NCBI GenBank assembly: GCA_902802905.1
Contig: CADCNT010000013.1
Coordinates: 1-44,165 of the forward strand
Reading direction: 5' to 3'
DNA: 44,165 nucleotides
Source: an uncultured Erysipelotrichaceae bacterium
GTDB lineage: Bacteria > Bacillota_I > Bacilli_A > RFN20 > CAG-826
A program made the translations under genes and the position numbers. Of this stretch, positions 1-9,962 are shown one piece after another. The notes beneath the pieces were generated by a model. That model saw nothing but the letters and a program-made list of their open reading frames with translations. It did not search any database and had not been told where the DNA came from. The first letter of the stretch is position 1, and each line of letters opens with the position of its first letter.

Positions 1-16
1 CCAGCATATGCGTTGC

Positions 17-55
17 AATATAAAACCCCACATCAATATAAAGTTGACATGGGGT
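17..55 (-). terminator. Rho-independent terminator ending the surface/glycan operon
   Basis: Read on the minus strand, ACCCCAUGUCAA pairs with UUGAUGUGGGGU around a 7-nt loop, giving a 12-bp stem with two G-U wobbles, followed by UUUAUAUU. On the plus strand the same two positions are C-A mismatches, so the structure is much better for minus-strand transcripts. It lies about 80 bases past the stop codon at 134. Confidence 0.65.
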
Positions 56-133
56 ATTAGGCTTTTTTTGAACTGTCTATTTTCGCTTGACTAGTTCAGG
101 GTTTCCCATGCCTTATTTGATGAAATTGTCTTA

Positions 134-646
134 TTATTTTTCTTTGCTGACAAGTGCGCTGACGAGTAAGAGAACACCGTAAACAGCAACAAGAACACCG
201 ACAATAATCCAGAAAGCAGTTCTAAATTCAGGTAAGAGAATGTAGAGAATGCCAACAGTAATAGCAGCTGCACCGACAACGATTTGTCCGATACCTGTAA
301 ACATTAACTTCTTTGTAATTGAATAGACACCAAAGAAGATAAGGGCGCCACCAAAAGCGATGATTAATAAAACTAAGGTATAAATGAGATAACCAATGCT
401 GTAGTAGCTAACAAGTAAGCAGATGCCAATAACTAAAGAAGCAAAGGAAGCAAATAATAATCCAAAGCTTAAGAGTTTAGTTCTAACCAAAGCAGTAATC
501 ACAACCGCTAAAAGGGCTGCACCAGCGATCACAAATAAAACACCAAAGTAGATATCTAAAACGGCTTGGCCGCCAAAGATAGCGATAAGAACACCTAATA
601 CGATAGCAATAGCGCCTTCTAAGATTCCTAATAACTTTTTATTCAT
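134..646 (-). CDS. small multi-pass membrane protein, HdeD/DUF308-like
   Basis: This 170-residue protein is almost entirely hydrophobic, with about six predicted membrane segments, and ends in a short charged tail (SKEK). The alternating short glycine-rich helices (GVLIAIFGG, GIGQIVVGAAAITVGIL) resemble HdeD/DUF308 membrane proteins, whose molecular role is poorly known. The start is supported by an AAAGGAG ribosome site about 10 bases upstream. It is the last gene of the minus-strand operon and sits 49 bp after another membrane protein of similar design, possibly a diverged tandem duplicate. Family assignment rests on general pattern only. Confidence 0.6.
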   Translation of the reverse strand: MNKKLLGILEGAIAIVLGVLIAIFGGQAVLDIYFGVLFVIAGAALLAVVITALVRTKLLSFGLLFASFASLVIGICLLVSYYSIGYLIYTLVLLIIAFGGALIFFGVYSITKKLMFTGIGQIVVGAAAITVGILYILLPEFRTAFWIIVGVLVAVYGVLLLVSALVSKEK

Positions 647-695
647 AAAATAAATCTCCTTTCGCGGGAGATTATATATCTATTTAAAATAAATT

Positions 696-1226
696 TTAAG
701 CATTTTGTGCTTTTCTACTTCTTCGCTTCTTATGTATTTCAAAAAGCAAAGGAGATAAACCATTAATTATGAATTCAGGAATTAATAAATATACGTGTGT
801 TAAAGCATGATGCTCTGTAGCGTATAAAAGAAGCATAATCGAGAACACAATTTCCGTAATAGATAAGGCGACTGACAAAACAGCTGGGAACCTATGGAAG
901 AGTTTATGAGCAATCTCATACAAGTCAAATGCTTCTCTAACAATGGTCCAAGTCGCCCATATAATACAAACGTAATCAAATACATGAATAGATGTAAGAA
1001 CTACAATGCCAAGGATCAAATCAACAATGCCTAAAAAGAATTGCGCTTCTTGGAGTACTTTCTTTTTTGCCTTAATTGTCCAAATGAACATTCCTTCCAC
1101 ACCAAAAAGCACCATTACTGCACCAACTAGATAAGATAAGTAGTCTAAAAGTTGATGAGAAAATACACCAATAAGCACTGCCACAGCGGTGTAAAAAACT
1201 AATCTAATAGAGTAGTAAATTTTCAT
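696..1226 (-). CDS. small multi-pass membrane protein, DUF308-like
   Basis: A 176-residue protein with about six hydrophobic segments and a very basic C-terminus (HKKRRSRKAQNA), which would lie in the cytoplasm by the positive-inside rule. It resembles the following gene in size and topology, although close sequence identity is not obvious. It starts 3 bp after the ROK kinase stop, so it is almost certainly co-transcribed with that gene. No catalytic motif is visible and no function can be assigned. A role in membrane or envelope stress, as for HdeD-like proteins, is only a guess. Confidence 0.55.
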   Translation of the reverse strand: MKIYYSIRLVFYTAVAVLIGVFSHQLLDYLSYLVGAVMVLFGVEGMFIWTIKAKKKVLQEAQFFLGIVDLILGIVVLTSIHVFDYVCIIWATWTIVREAFDLYEIAHKLFHRFPAVLSVALSITEIVFSIMLLLYATEHHALTHVYLLIPEFIINGLSPLLFEIHKKRRSRKAQNA

Positions 1227-1229
1227 CCT

Positions 1230-2180
1230 TTATTTATCAAAAACCAAGCAGGCCGCCCCTATTTTTCCAGAATCATATCCTAAGGAAGCAACCTTAACTT
1301 CCACTTTTGGAGAATGCACCATGCCATAGTCAAAACTCTTAATATAAGCTCTAACTCTTTCTAATAAGTACTCTCCTTCATTAGCAACACCACCAGAAAG
1401 AATGACGACTTCTGGTCTAAAGATATTACAAATATTTAAGATACCCTCAGAAAGATCTCTAATATAATTACGCACAACACGAATTGCACCTTTATCTCCG
1501 CGTCTAGCGGCTATGAAGGCCACTCTAGCGTCACATTTGCCTAATTCTTTTGTGACTTTATGCATTTCAGAATCTGGGTTTCTTTCCATTTCTTTTTTAG
1601 TTTCTCTAATTAATGCAGTCGCAGAAGCATATGTTTCTAAACATCCTCTTCTACCACATCCACATTTATGTCCATTAACTCTAATGACCATGTGACCAAG
1701 TTCAGCGCCTTGATGTAAGTTACCATCATAAATCTTTTTATTAAGAATGATACCACTACCAACACCGGTACCTAATGTGAGCATAACAACATTGTTATAT
1801 TCTTTGCCACTTCCAAAAACAGATTCGCCTAATGCAGCGACATTCGCGTCGTTTCCTAGTTTGACTGGCATATGAATACGAGATTCCATGAAATCTCTAA
1901 TTTTAAAATGTTCCCATGTTAATAGATTAGGGGATGATTTGACTTCTCCTTTTTCTAAATCTAAAACACCTGGAGAGCCAATACCAACTCCTGCAATTGG
2001 TTCATCATAATGATGTTCTTTTAAAAATTGATTAATAACATCACAGAGATCACCAATAGTTTTCTCTGGCATATCATTTTTATCAACTTCACAAGTAAAT
2101 CGATCAAGGATTTCACCTTTGTCAGTTATTGACGCCCCTTTAATTGAGGTTCCACCAATATCTACACCAATCGCAATCAT
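1230..2180 (-). CDS. ROK-family sugar kinase (glucokinase or N-acetylhexosamine kinase)
   Basis: This 316-residue protein has the ROK/ASKHA architecture. The phosphate-binding DIGGT loop is at residues 7-11 and the catalytic aspartate is in GNDANVAALGE (Asp111). The zinc site comprises a His in GAELGH plus CGCGRRGC (Cys173, Cys175, Cys180). The LETYASA that follows the zinc motif is typical of glucokinase-type ROK enzymes, so ATP-dependent phosphorylation of glucose or an N-acetylhexosamine in the cytoplasm is expected. Its ATG overlaps the TGA of the preceding PQ-loop gene (ATGA), and its GGAGG ribosome site lies inside that gene's last codons, so the two are translationally coupled. With a GH84 hexosaminidase in the same operon, an amino-sugar substrate is plausible but unproven. 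Confidence 0.88.
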   Translation of the reverse strand: MIAIGVDIGGTSIKGASITDKGEILDRFTCEVDKNDMPEKTIGDLCDVINQFLKEHHYDEPIAGVGIGSPGVLDLEKGEVKSSPNLLTWEHFKIRDFMESRIHMPVKLGNDANVAALGESVFGSGKEYNNVVMLTLGTGVGSGIILNKKIYDGNLHQGAELGHMVIRVNGHKCGCGRRGCLETYASATALIRETKKEMERNPDSEMHKVTKELGKCDARVAFIAARRGDKGAIRVVRNYIRDLSEGILNICNIFRPEVVILSGGVANEGEYLLERVRAYIKSFDYGMVHSPKVEVKVASLGYDSGKIGAACLVFDK

Positions 2181-2494
2181 ATTTTTCCTCCATGTTCACA
2201 TTCCTGAGCTAAAACTTTTTCTCTATTTCGATTTATAAAATACATCACTAAGTCGGCACTTACAAAAGAGAAATTAATAACATAGAACATAAATACCCAC
2301 CAATCAGTGGTCCAGTTAAATGTTTTAGAAAAGATTTTAGATAACATTCCTGCTACATAGCCACAATCGATAAGGATTAAGAATATCAAACTCTTTCCTT
2401 TTGTGCTCTTACTTCTAATTGATTTAATCAATGCAAACGGCCAACTTAAGCCAAATAGAACTAGCATTGATACTTCTAAAATTTTTGCAACCAT
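2177..2494 (-). CDS. PQ-loop / SemiSWEET-like three-helix membrane protein
   Basis: A 105-residue protein with three hydrophobic segments (about residues 4-25, 35-55 and 65-88). The first helix ends in WPFALIKSIRSKSTKGKS, which resembles the P-(Q)...K-S-x-x-G-x-S pattern of PQ-loop/MtN3-type proteins, with Phe where the signature Gln would be. Bacterial SemiSWEETs have this size and three-helix layout and transport sugars as dimers. Translational coupling to the ROK sugar kinase (4-bp overlap) fits a sugar uptake role. The gene has no obvious ribosome site of its own and starts 11 bp after the upstream discoidin protein's stop. A generic PQ-loop membrane protein is the alternative. Confidence 0.6.
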   Translation of the reverse strand: MVAKILEVSMLVLFGLSWPFALIKSIRSKSTKGKSLIFLILIDCGYVAGMLSKIFSKTFNWTTDWWVFMFYVINFSFVSADLVMYFINRNREKVLAQECEHGGKI

Positions 2495-2505
2495 AAAGCT
2501 TACTA

Positions 2506-4812
2506 TTATTCTTTTGCTTTCTTACTACGAATGTAAACAAAGCTTAAAACAAAGATAATAGCGGAAACTGAAACAATAGCAATAACCACAGAGATTTGTT
2601 TATCATCAGCTTTGCTTGAAATATTGAGGCCATTATTATTGCTATAACTAGTCTTTGTTCTAGCATACTCGATGGCCGCAGAAATAAGCATGTCGTTTCC
2701 ATCACTATCTTCAAATGTCATTGCATCAAGCAAGTCTTTTTCGCCTGAAGATAGACAGTTATCATAGCGATAAATTAACTCATTCATTTTGTCCCCGCTA
2801 ATTGCAGAGCAAATTGAACCATTTACGAGTAAAGCTTCAAATTCATCTTTAAAATTATCAGCGGTGTCTTGCACTGTCATAGTGGTTGTAACATCAACTG
2901 GATTATAAGCAGCATTACCTTCACTAAAAAGCTTAACTTCATATTTAGAAATCTCAGTTGGAATAGCACTACTAGCAACTGCGTTAGTTCTTAAATTTTT
3001 ATATGTAATAGATAAGTCCAAACCATAAGGAAGTCCATCATAGCCCTTGTATGTTTCTGATGAGAAACTAGGATTTGAAATAAATGATGCAGTAATATCA
3101 TGCTTAACATAGTTAATGTCAAATTCTCTAAATGCTGCACCTGTCCCACTAGCAGTACCACCAGTATAGGTATAGCGGATATATTTCAATTCAACAGGTG
3201 AAACGAATTCATGGAGAATATTTAGTTCACCACTATAATCTGCAACTTTTGTCCAAGATGAACCGTTTAGCGAGTATTCTAATTTTGCAGATGAGAAGCA
3301 GTCTGCAGTTTCTCCGTTTGAGGTATATCCACCTTGCAAAACAACGACGTTATTAGCAGTAATAGGATTTGTATATTCGACTTGAATATATGATCCAACA
3401 GCAAAGTGCCAATCACTCCAGAATGTTGTGTCTAAATCATTATCAACAACGTCATTTAAATCATCGTTCCCACTAACTGGAACTAATCCGCTTTGTGTTA
3501 CATACTTTGTTGTGGCTTTTGTGACATTGAAAATTCTAATTGCTGTCCATCCAGTATTTGTGTTCACCAATTTGATATAACGAGCTTGAAAATCTAAGCC
3601 GGCAAATGATTGTATATCTTGTCCAGAAATATTTACTGCTTTAGTCCAACTACTGCCATCGCATGAATATTGAATTTCGCCAATCATGTAATCACCATCA
3701 TTATTAACTTTACCGGTTTGTAACTCTATAGCGCTAACTTGATATACGTCTCTTAAGTCATAAATTAATGACGAAACATTTGAGTTAAACCATGCATGAG
3801 TGCTACTACTATTATCAAACATATTAGCGAAGCAACCTTGGTTTAATCCAGTAGGACCAGTGACACTAACCTTGTAGTAATCATTAGGAATAGTGTTGAT
3901 GGAGATATCTGCGATTTTTACCCAGCCTTTATAGCCTAAAACAGTCAATTTGATATATTGAGCAGTAACTGGATTGTCTCTAACATCAACATATTGAGCA
4001 GAATAGTTATTTCCTATGAACGAACTATAATTATCAAATGGAACATATGCTGCCACACCATCGATGCTATAAGAGAATTGTCCTTTATAGAAACATTCAT
4101 CATCATTGTCTTCAAAAAATTTAAAGCGAATACTGCTAATTTCAACAGCTTCTTTTAGCTTAATGATAATGTGATCATTATTATTTGGACGGTGGAATCT
4201 TGTGTATGTATCATCATCCCCATCAAACATATATCCGTAAAGTGCATTTGCTTCTCTTCCTTGAGTAAAGTTTTCAGAAACGCCCTGAATCAAATCACCA
4301 GCAAATTGACCATCGTTATAGCCAATTTCAGTAATTTGCACCCAGTTGTTTTTGAAGGAAGTTAAATTAGTTAGTTTTATAAACTTAGCTTCAACACCAT
4401 AGCATTTAACACAGGCAGTGTCGTTATAACTAAGCTCAAATGATCCTGCTAAATAGTAAGTAGGGTCTACTGGATCACTATAATAATAGAAATCACCACT
4501 AGTCAAGAAATCAGACCCTCCAGCAAATTTGATAAAGAGGTCATCTAAAAACACTGGGCTAGTGAGTTCAATTGTAATAGAGGAACTCGCGCTTGGATTA
4601 TATAACCACGCCTTTGTATCTTCGTCAGCGTCAAACATGTTTGATAACGGGTAATTCTCTTCTTGATAGATTGTCCAGTTGGAGACACTGGCTTTTTCAA
4701 CATTGCCACCAAAATTCTGCCTTGAAATTTTTATGTTTCCTTTTGTTTCGTTGGCAGGTGCCATAGCAAAAGAAGCAAATAATAATGGTAAGAACAATAA
4801 TCCAAGTTTCAT
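2506..4812 (-). CDS. surface-anchored protein with tandem F5/8 type C (discoidin) domains
   Basis: This 768-residue protein has an N-terminal signal peptide (hydrophobic residues 3-18, then a probable cleavage site). Next come about four discoidin-like carbohydrate-binding modules. Each contains the recurring N/D-x-x-D-x-D-T or similar acidic motif followed by an aromatic, seen around residues 60, 195, 330 and 460 (for example FDADEDTKAW and FDGDDDTYTRF). A C-terminal region of about 160 residues precedes one membrane helix (about 737-760) and a basic RSKKAKE tail. No catalytic domain is recognisable. An AGGAGG ribosome site supports the start. It lies directly downstream of the GH84 enzyme, whose C-terminal modules it resembles, and probably binds host or dietary glycans at the cell surface. 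Confidence 0.82.
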   Translation of the reverse strand: MKLGLLFLPLLFASFAMAPANETKGNIKISRQNFGGNVEKASVSNWTIYQEENYPLSNMFDADEDTKAWLYNPSASSSITIELTSPVFLDDLFIKFAGGSDFLTSGDFYYYSDPVDPTYYLAGSFELSYNDTACVKCYGVEAKFIKLTNLTSFKNNWVQITEIGYNDGQFAGDLIQGVSENFTQGREANALYGYMFDGDDDTYTRFHRPNNNDHIIIKLKEAVEISSIRFKFFEDNDDECFYKGQFSYSIDGVAAYVPFDNYSSFIGNNYSAQYVDVRDNPVTAQYIKLTVLGYKGWVKIADISINTIPNDYYKVSVTGPTGLNQGCFANMFDNSSSTHAWFNSNVSSLIYDLRDVYQVSAIELQTGKVNNDGDYMIGEIQYSCDGSSWTKAVNISGQDIQSFAGLDFQARYIKLVNTNTGWTAIRIFNVTKATTKYVTQSGLVPVSGNDDLNDVVDNDLDTTFWSDWHFAVGSYIQVEYTNPITANNVVVLQGGYTSNGETADCFSSAKLEYSLNGSSWTKVADYSGELNILHEFVSPVELKYIRYTYTGGTASGTGAAFREFDINYVKHDITASFISNPSFSSETYKGYDGLPYGLDLSITYKNLRTNAVASSAIPTEISKYEVKLFSEGNAAYNPVDVTTTMTVQDTADNFKDEFEALLVNGSICSAISGDKMNELIYRYDNCLSSGEKDLLDAMTFEDSDGNDMLISAAIEYARTKTSYSNNNGLNISSKADDKQISVVIAIVSVSAIIFVLSFVYIRSKKAKE

Positions 4813-4849
4813 CTTGAAATTCCTCCTAAAACAATGTGTTTTATCTATT

Positions 4850-7800
4850 CTACAACGTATTGACGTTGAATTCAGTAATTAATATCCAATTAAACAATTC
4901 CCAGTTAGAAACAATCTTAATATATCTAGCGCTGATGCTTTGTCCAGATAAGTCTAAATTGACATCGTTAATATCGTGATATGTGCTTTCTCCAACTGGA
5001 GTAAAGCTGTCGTTATCACCTGAAACAAAGATTGAATAATCAACGAAAGCATCGCTTGTATGATCACTATCGCCTTGTTTAAAGACGATGTTATTAATGG
5101 TTTGAACTTGTCTGATATCTAAGATGATTGACGCTCCAGTATATGGGGATGGTCCCTTGGAGAAATGTACGTATGTAGAATCATCGTTATCCCAAAGGTT
5201 TGCATAAGCGCCCTCTTCAAACACCATTTGTGTGACACTATAAGAATATTCGTTAGGGTCTTTGACATTAAGCATAACATCAGTAATGGCAACCCACCCC
5301 GACCCTTCACTAGGAGCGTACATTCTTAAGTATCTTAAAGTAAATGGATTATCCCTATAATCAAGTTCGACAAGCAAACTATTCATTGAACAAAGTGTGG
5401 TCCAATTAGAGCCATCCAATGAATACTGTAATTGACCAGTGAATTTATCATTTGACCCTGGCTTACCAAAAATAATTTTAATGTCATTAACCGTCTTAAC
5501 TTGTAGATAGTCGATTAAAACATATCCACCTTGAGACACGTTGCTAGAGAACCAGCAATAAGTCGAGGTGTCATTATCAACGATATTGCTCAAACTACCT
5601 TGGTAGATTCCCGCTAAACCAGAATAGGCAACAACAGGGTCATCAAAACTCAGCACATTAAATCTTATTTCTCTGATCGCCACCCAGTGCGTATCTTCAA
5701 CGGAACAATATAGTCTTAAGAATCTAGGAGAAACTGGATTACTCCTAACATCGACAACACATCTTTGTGAATTAATAGAGCCAAGTGTAGTCCAACTCTT
5801 TGCGTCATCACTAACTTGCACTTCTCCTCTAAGGTAATCTTGGCTTTCATCATTTAAGCCCATGATAACTTCAACACTTGAAACAGGCTCAGTTCTATTT
5901 ATTAAATCGAGTCTAATATAGTTACCGATATTATTTGATCCCTCAAACCAACAGTATGTAGATTCATTATCATCAAACATGTTGGCAATTGATCCTTCAT
6001 AGATTTGGTTGAAGCCATGATATTTAACACCTGTATCAATATCCAATCTAATACAGATTTCATCGCTAATGAGTGCGTCTAAATAATCCATAAATGGTTG
6101 CAATACCATTTTCCCAACATATGATGGTTGGTCTTTGACCGCAAATAAGCCAGACATTAACACTGGGTGCATTTGTGATTTAGATTCTTCAATGTAATCA
6201 AGCAATAAATTATATTGCGCCAGAAGTTCACTATCGCTTAAAGAGTTGATGTTCTTTATGAGATATAAATATTGTTTAACTGCTAGACATGTATATCTAA
6301 GAGCGATAACCCATGGACTAATCTCATCCACTAGTTTTCTATTACCAGCGTTAGCAATAAAGTTAATCGTATCGTCTTTCAAATCTTCAAAATAATCAAC
6401 AAGCGCTTGCATTTCATTATCATAACTGCCAGCTTGATATGCTGTTTTGAAGCTAGTGATAAGCGGTTTAACAGATTCTGACTCTTCAAAATATGTATCG
6501 TTAAAGGCTGACGCAATTACCATGTGCTCCGCTAAATGTTGATAGGAACTTGTCTCTTCACTTTCGATGTATTTGAATGAGTCCATGTATGACTTATCCA
6601 TATCAAAATCTTTAGTGTTCCATGCATAATCCGCTGTTGCCCAAATAGATAATTTTGAAGCTTCCGCAAATTGCATTGGGTTAGTGACTATGCCAGAGAA
6701 CTCCACATCTTCATCATTATTGTATTGAACGTTATAAACTTCGCCTTTTCCTAATAGGAGATAATTAACGCAGTAATCGTTAACTGGCCAGTTCATCCAT
6801 ACAAATGGTTTTCTACCAGTAAAGCCGTTAAAATCATCAAAGGCCATGTTAGACATGAGTGAACACACTTTTTCACCAGTCCACATGATAGAGATGCTTT
6901 CATCTAACCCATCCATTAACGCCCCAAAATAGGTAGCTTGGCTAACTTCACTTTCAATCATTGAATATGTTGTTGGAACAAACACTAAATTATAGCAATC
7001 ACTCTTTGCTTTAAGGTGCTCTGCTAATGCGTTAGCAACATCTCTATGCAAAGTTGCGTCTTCTGGAGTAATAGAGACATCATCCGCAGAGAAGACAAAT
7101 TGTCTTACTCCGGCGTTATAGATTTGATCAAACTTATCTTTGATAATCTGTAAATCAGTGTTAAATGTACTTCTTGTAAGTGGTTTATTCATAAATGGAT
7201 GAATTGCCCACGCTAATCTAGTTTTGGTAACTCTACCAGTCTCTACTTGCTCTTTTAAAATTTTTAAATCTTTTTGAGAATACAAACTTCTCCAACTAGT
7301 TGAATGATAGACATCATCTTTAGGAGCGTAGATATAGATATTGGTTTTAACTCTACTACCAAATCTCATAAGTTCTTGTCTTTGTTTGCTAGTCCAAGGT
7401 ACTCCATAATATCCTTCAATAAATCCCCTTAATTGAGACTGAGAATAGTCTTTAATCTTTAAGGTTCTTACATAATCATCACTTTGTTCAAAAATGAATT
7501 GTAATGAAGCTAGTCCATAGAATAAGGAGTCGCTATCTTTTGCAGTTAAGAAAATATCGTGATTAGTAATTTCTAAATAATAGGCATCAATCTTAGAAGT
7601 AATGTAGCTCAAATCTTCGCTCACTAACGAAGTGACAAAAGCAGATTCGTCATAGACTTCTAAGATGATATTAATTTTTGAATTATCAATATTATCGCCG
7701 ACAGAAGACAAGACATTTTTAAGAGATAATACGTCGTAAGCCCTCTCTTTTGTGTATTTATCAACATGGTCAGAAAAGATGAAATTAACTTCTTTGTCCA

Positions 7801-7960
7801 TGCTTAAAGTATCATTACCATATTCGATATTTCTCACAATTGGATAAATCTCATAGGTATCACTAGAAGCGTCTCTAAATGATTTAGCTGGAGAAGATTT
7901 GGTGGCGCCTGTAAACACCATTGAAATAAGTAGGAACAATCTAACTAATAGTTTCAACAT
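4850..7960 (-). CDS. secreted GH84 beta-N-acetylhexosaminidase (hyaluronidase/O-GlcNAcase type) with discoidin modules
   Basis: A 1036-residue protein. A signal peptide covers about residues 1-22 and a GH20b-like N-terminal domain about 35-165. The GH84 catalytic barrel starts at LRGFIEGYYGVPW (from about residue 177). The adjacent catalytic Asp pair of GH84 is visible in FSADDVSI (Asp293-Asp294). A helical region (about 460-620) and about three F5/8 type C modules with AxMFDxxxSTYCWF motifs reach the C-terminus. GH84 enzymes remove beta-linked GlcNAc by substrate-assisted catalysis, typically from mucin, hyaluronan or O-GlcNAc proteins. There is no LPXTG motif or C-terminal membrane helix, so it is probably released or held by partners. 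A GAGGGG ribosome site and 1-bp spacing from the LRR gene indicate an operon. Confidence 0.92.
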   Translation of the reverse strand: MLKLLVRLFLLISMVFTGATKSSPAKSFRDASSDTYEIYPIVRNIEYGNDTLSMDKEVNFIFSDHVDKYTKERAYDVLSLKNVLSSVGDNIDNSKINIILEVYDESAFVTSLVSEDLSYITSKIDAYYLEITNHDIFLTAKDSDSLFYGLASLQFIFEQSDDYVRTLKIKDYSQSQLRGFIEGYYGVPWTSKQRQELMRFGSRVKTNIYIYAPKDDVYHSTSWRSLYSQKDLKILKEQVETGRVTKTRLAWAIHPFMNKPLTRSTFNTDLQIIKDKFDQIYNAGVRQFVFSADDVSITPEDATLHRDVANALAEHLKAKSDCYNLVFVPTTYSMIESEVSQATYFGALMDGLDESISIMWTGEKVCSLMSNMAFDDFNGFTGRKPFVWMNWPVNDYCVNYLLLGKGEVYNVQYNNDEDVEFSGIVTNPMQFAEASKLSIWATADYAWNTKDFDMDKSYMDSFKYIESEETSSYQHLAEHMVIASAFNDTYFEESESVKPLITSFKTAYQAGSYDNEMQALVDYFEDLKDDTINFIANAGNRKLVDEISPWVIALRYTCLAVKQYLYLIKNINSLSDSELLAQYNLLLDYIEESKSQMHPVLMSGLFAVKDQPSYVGKMVLQPFMDYLDALISDEICIRLDIDTGVKYHGFNQIYEGSIANMFDDNESTYCWFEGSNNIGNYIRLDLINRTEPVSSVEVIMGLNDESQDYLRGEVQVSDDAKSWTTLGSINSQRCVVDVRSNPVSPRFLRLYCSVEDTHWVAIREIRFNVLSFDDPVVAYSGLAGIYQGSLSNIVDNDTSTYCWFSSNVSQGGYVLIDYLQVKTVNDIKIIFGKPGSNDKFTGQLQYSLDGSNWTTLCSMNSLLVELDYRDNPFTLRYLRMYAPSEGSGWVAITDVMLNVKDPNEYSYSVTQMVFEEGAYANLWDNDDSTYVHFSKGPSPYTGASIILDIRQVQTINNIVFKQGDSDHTSDAFVDYSIFVSGDNDSFTPVGESTYHDINDVNLDLSGQSISARYIKIVSNWELFNWILITEFNVNTL

Positions 7961-7961
7961 A

Positions 7962-9908
7962 TTAGATACCCCTCGCTTTCACATTGGCTAGGCCGGCGTT
8001 ATTACTTCCGATTGTAATCAAATCATACTCATTAATAGAGCCATAAAATTCAACACAAGAAATGGTTAATCCGTTAAATACGTAATCTCCAATACCAGTA
8101 ATCGAAGATGATAAAACAAGTCTATTGATATGTGGTTGTCTTTCTATCAACGATGATGGATAGAATAAGCAAGACGGGATATATTCCACTCCATATTTGA
8201 AAAACACTAACAAATTATTTGCGTTCTTTCCTAAAGCTAAGAAAACTTTATTGTTGTTTCCTAAGTCAGATATATGTCTACTTCTAATCACCAAAGTAGA
8301 AACATTTACTAGCCCTTCAAAAGCAGAATTCCCTAAAACAGATAAGTCTCTTCCTAAGTAAATATAGGAAACTGATGTATCATCTTTAAACGCACTGCTA
8401 CCAATACTTGTGACTGTGTCAGGAACATTGATTGAAATCAAAGATGAACATGAAGAAAATGCTCCTTCGCCAATTGAAAGTAAAGTAGAAGGCAGTTTCA
8501 TGTAATTAAGTGATTCTGAATGCGCAAAAGCATCATCACTGACACTGGTTAAACTAGTGATAGATAAATCTAGGTCGATTAAAGAAGAATATTGGAATGC
8601 TCCTTCGCCAATACTAGCTAAGCTAGAAGGGAACCTCACATAAGATGCTTCCGAAAACATAAAGGCGAAATTACCGATTGATTTTAATGATGCTGGTAAA
8701 TCAAATTCATCAACACCTGTGCTATAGAAAGCATAATCACCTATAGTCTCAATAGTGTCTGGTAAATAAATGGAAGAAACTCCATTCACTCCATAGAAAG
8801 CATAATCACCTATAGAAGCGACTTTTGAATTCTTGCTGAAAGAAACACTATGGACAACTGGTAGTTTTGTAGGATCCATCGCTGTTGGATAAAGTAATCT
8901 AGCAGGGATATGCTCAACATCTGGTCCAAAGACCAAATCAATATTTTGCACAATATGTTCAGGAGAGAAAGTGTTTTCTTCTTGAGGATAGAAGATTGCG
9001 TTTCTAGGAGCAAAATCTTCACAGTTTCTTGCGTTCCAATAGATTTTAGTCAATCCAACTTGTTCAAACGTTTCATTTTGGATGCATTCAATGTTGCTAG
9101 GAATATAGATGCCAGATATCCACCATCTTTCCATAAAACCTTTATTGCCAATTTCTTTAACTGGTAGATCATTATAGGTATTAGGGAAAACAATAATATC
9201 GTTTGTGGCTTCTATATCCATTGTGTTCCAATAGTTATCAACGATGTAATAAGTTCCATCGTCACTCAGTGTATAAGTTAGACCTGGGGTGACTGTATCA
9301 AACGTTGGGAAATCCACGAATTCTTTTTGATGATATTGATGCTCAGCATTTGGATTAACTGGCTCTTCTAATTCTTTATAAGGATTAACAGATGCTTCGC
9401 AAGAATATTTGATAGTGAGTGAAGTAATGACGCATCTATCAGTTACACCAATTTTAAAGAAAGATGGGTATTCTTGATTAAAGAGATAAGTTCCATTCTC
9501 GCTTAAAGAAGAAGATGAGTTTTCATATTCATCAACGTTCCAACCATATTCAACGGTAAATGAGCCGTTGCTAATTACATAATCGATAGAAACTAGCCCG
9601 TTCAAAGCAGAAGTGCTTTTGATATAAGAAGTGTTATCTTCTAAAACTGTGAAAGCACCGTTACTGGCAGAAACGTTATTATAAGCAAAAATAATATTGT
9701 TATTGTTTTGTGTTTTATAAGTTTTGTTTCCTGTTTGATGAGAACCATCAGTTAATGGATTCCCACTGCTCATTAATAATTGATAAGTTGGATATGTCCT
9801 AGATGCAGAAACAATGTTGCTTCTAGTGGCAATTAAAGTAACTATTAAAGTTAGAGGCAACAATAAAGCACCTACACCTATAAAAACAAATTGTTTTTTT
9901 ATGCGCAT
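7962..9908 (-). CDS. BspA-like leucine-rich repeat surface protein
   Basis: A 648-residue protein from the ATG at 9908; a TTG 21 bases further upstream would add seven residues. Residues about 10-30 form a signal anchor. About 250 residues without an assigned domain follow. Then come LRR_5/BspA repeats of about 23 residues with the cadence IGDYAFYG-(x)-SSIYLPDTIETIGDYAF (from about residue 285). Such proteins occur on the surface of gut and oral bacteria and often mediate adhesion. No ribosome site precedes the ATG. A TATAAT lies about ten bases upstream, so the transcript may be nearly leaderless. It heads the glycan operon, with the GH84 gene following 1 bp later. No C-terminal anchor is visible. 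Confidence 0.82.
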   Translation of the reverse strand: MRIKKQFVFIGVGALLLPLTLIVTLIATRSNIVSASRTYPTYQLLMSSGNPLTDGSHQTGNKTYKTQNNNNIIFAYNNVSASNGAFTVLEDNTSYIKSTSALNGLVSIDYVISNGSFTVEYGWNVDEYENSSSSLSENGTYLFNQEYPSFFKIGVTDRCVITSLTIKYSCEASVNPYKELEEPVNPNAEHQYHQKEFVDFPTFDTVTPGLTYTLSDDGTYYIVDNYWNTMDIEATNDIIVFPNTYNDLPVKEIGNKGFMERWWISGIYIPSNIECIQNETFEQVGLTKIYWNARNCEDFAPRNAIFYPQEENTFSPEHIVQNIDLVFGPDVEHIPARLLYPTAMDPTKLPVVHSVSFSKNSKVASIGDYAFYGVNGVSSIYLPDTIETIGDYAFYSTGVDEFDLPASLKSIGNFAFMFSEASYVRFPSSLASIGEGAFQYSSLIDLDLSITSLTSVSDDAFAHSESLNYMKLPSTLLSIGEGAFSSCSSLISINVPDTVTSIGSSAFKDDTSVSYIYLGRDLSVLGNSAFEGLVNVSTLVIRSRHISDLGNNNKVFLALGKNANNLLVFFKYGVEYIPSCLFYPSSLIERQPHINRLVLSSSITGIGDYVFNGLTISCVEFYGSINEYDLITIGSNNAGLANVKARGI

Positions 9909-9962
9909 ATATACATATATTATAGACAAAACTAGTGTTATATAAATCTTTTTGATTTTCTA

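Noticed and set aside
70-97. Hairpin GAACTGTC/GAC-T-AGTTC near the left edge
   Set aside because: It has no T tract on either strand, so I do not call it a terminator; the neighbouring hairpin at 25-55 explains the operon end better.
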